Of a stretch of 32,814 nucleotides of DNA, positions 32,295-32,814 are shown in pieces; position 1 is the first letter of the stretch; each line of letters begins with the position of its first letter. The position numbers and the translations under genes are program-made. The DNA comes from Roseobacter sp. (GTDB lineage Bacteria > Pseudomonadota > Alphaproteobacteria > Rhodobacterales > Rhodobacteraceae). The stretch covers positions 1 to 32,814 of the forward strand of contig DRFG01000012.1 in assembly GCA_011050655.1 (NCBI GenBank), in the 5' to 3' direction. The notes under the pieces are model-generated. The model was not told the DNA's origin, made no database searches, and saw only the letters and a list, made by a program, of their open reading frames with translations.

Positions 32295-32814
32295 CTACAG
32301 GTCTGGATAGATCGGGAAGCGGGCGCAGAGCGTTTCAACTTCGGCTTTAACCTTTGCTTCAATGGCAGCGTTACCTTCTGCGCCATTGGCGGCAAGCCCA
32401 TCGACCACTTCGATGATCCAATCGGCGATCTGACGGAATTCGGCCTCACCAAAGCCGCGTGTGGTGCCAGCAGGCGAGCCGAGGCGGATACCGGAGGTGA
32501 CGGTCGGCTTTTCAGGGTCAAACGGCACGCCGTTTTTGTTGCAGGTGATGTGGGCGCGGCCCAAAGCCTTGTCGACGATATTGCCGGTGACGCCTTTAGG
32601 GCGCAGATCGACCAGCACCACATGGGTGTCGGTGCCATGGGTGACCGTATCAAGCCCGCCTTTAATCAACTGGTCTGAGAGGGCTTGCGCGTTGGCAACG
32701 ACCTGTTTGATGTAGGTCTTGAACTCGGGGCGCAGGGCCTCACCGAAGGCCACGGCCTTGGCGGCAATGACATGCATCAAGGGGCCGCCCTGAATGCCGG
32801 GGAAGATGGCGGAG
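32295..32814 (-). CDS. glyA: Serine hydroxymethyltransferase, C-terminal part (continues off the window)
   Basis: The frame runs in from the right edge as [20 protein letters not shown] and continues with [36 protein letters not shown] and [17 protein letters not shown] to a normal C-terminus. These are hallmark segments of GlyA, a pyridoxal-phosphate enzyme that exchanges the one-carbon unit of methylene-tetrahydrofolate between glycine and serine. About 172 of the usual 430 residues are in the window; the catalytic Lys lies further upstream. It is convergent with gmaS. As the methylamine pathway delivers methylene-tetrahydrofolate, GlyA would be the entry into serine, though the gene is also housekeeping and its position may be incidental. 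Confidence 0.93.
   Translation of the reverse strand, partial: SAIFPGIQGGPLMHVIAAKAVAFGEALRPEFKTYIKQVVANAQALSDQLIKGGLDTVTHGTDTHVVLVDLRPKGVTGNIVDKALGRAHITCNKNGVPFDPEKPTVTSGIRLGSPAGTTRGFGEAEFRQIADWIIEVVDGLAANGAEGNAAIEAKVKAEVETLCARFPIYPDL

Noticed and set aside
1-32814. CRISPR arrays, tRNA or rRNA genes, prophage
   Set aside because: No regularly spaced repeats, no cloverleaf-like or rRNA segments, and no phage structural genes were seen anywhere in the window.

Overview
The window looks like a chromosomal segment of a marine alphaproteobacterium of the Roseobacter group (Rhodobacterales). The reasons are the protein flavour of almost every ORF, the moderate GC content, tight operons with ATGA overlaps, and above all a methylated-amine catabolic island of the kind known from roseobacters. 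No database search was possible, so all family names rest on motifs and recall.

Left third (1-8193): a patchwork of accessory genes and decayed DNA. It opens with the 5' end of an IS3-family element that has cut a SRAP (YedK-like) gene in two. Then come a PRC-barrel protein, an orphan periplasmic binding protein, and an RsbQ-like alpha/beta hydrolase translationally coupled to a PAS histidine kinase. An APC permease, a 54-residue Cys-rich protein missing from the ORF track and two coupled membrane-associated hypotheticals follow. Several 200-600 base stretches carry no convincing gene.

Middle (8206-11308): a minus-strand operon of three very small membrane proteins followed by an ethanolamine-permease-like APC transporter. 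It ends in a clear intrinsic terminator and is preceded by an array of TGACA/TGTCA half-sites. An IS6-family transposase remnant sits upstream.

Right two thirds (11309-32176): one-carbon and methylamine metabolism. A DUF1989-GcvT fusion gene is divergent from a GcvA-like LysR regulator. A four-gene sarcosine-oxidase-like set follows, best read as N-methylglutamate dehydrogenase (mgdABCD). A GlxA-type AraC regulator and an XRE-cupin regulator come next, divergent from each other. The minus-strand set dmmDABC (dimethylamine monooxygenase, related to the heme-dependent oxidative N-demethylase HODM) is divergent from an APC permease, which is followed by mgsABC (N-methylglutamate synthase) and gmaS (gamma-glutamylmethylamide synthetase). 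The window ends inside glyA.

Read together: dimethylamine is N-demethylated by Dmm; methylamine is ligated to glutamate by GmaS; MgsABC converts the product to N-methylglutamate; MgdABCD oxidises this to glutamate and passes the methyl carbon to tetrahydrofolate. GlyA can feed that carbon into serine. No trimethylamine monooxygenase or TMAO demethylase gene is seen here. The least explained parts are the permease plus three small proteins, the DUF1989-GcvT fusion, the zinc-site-less MgdB, and the hydrolase-kinase pair.
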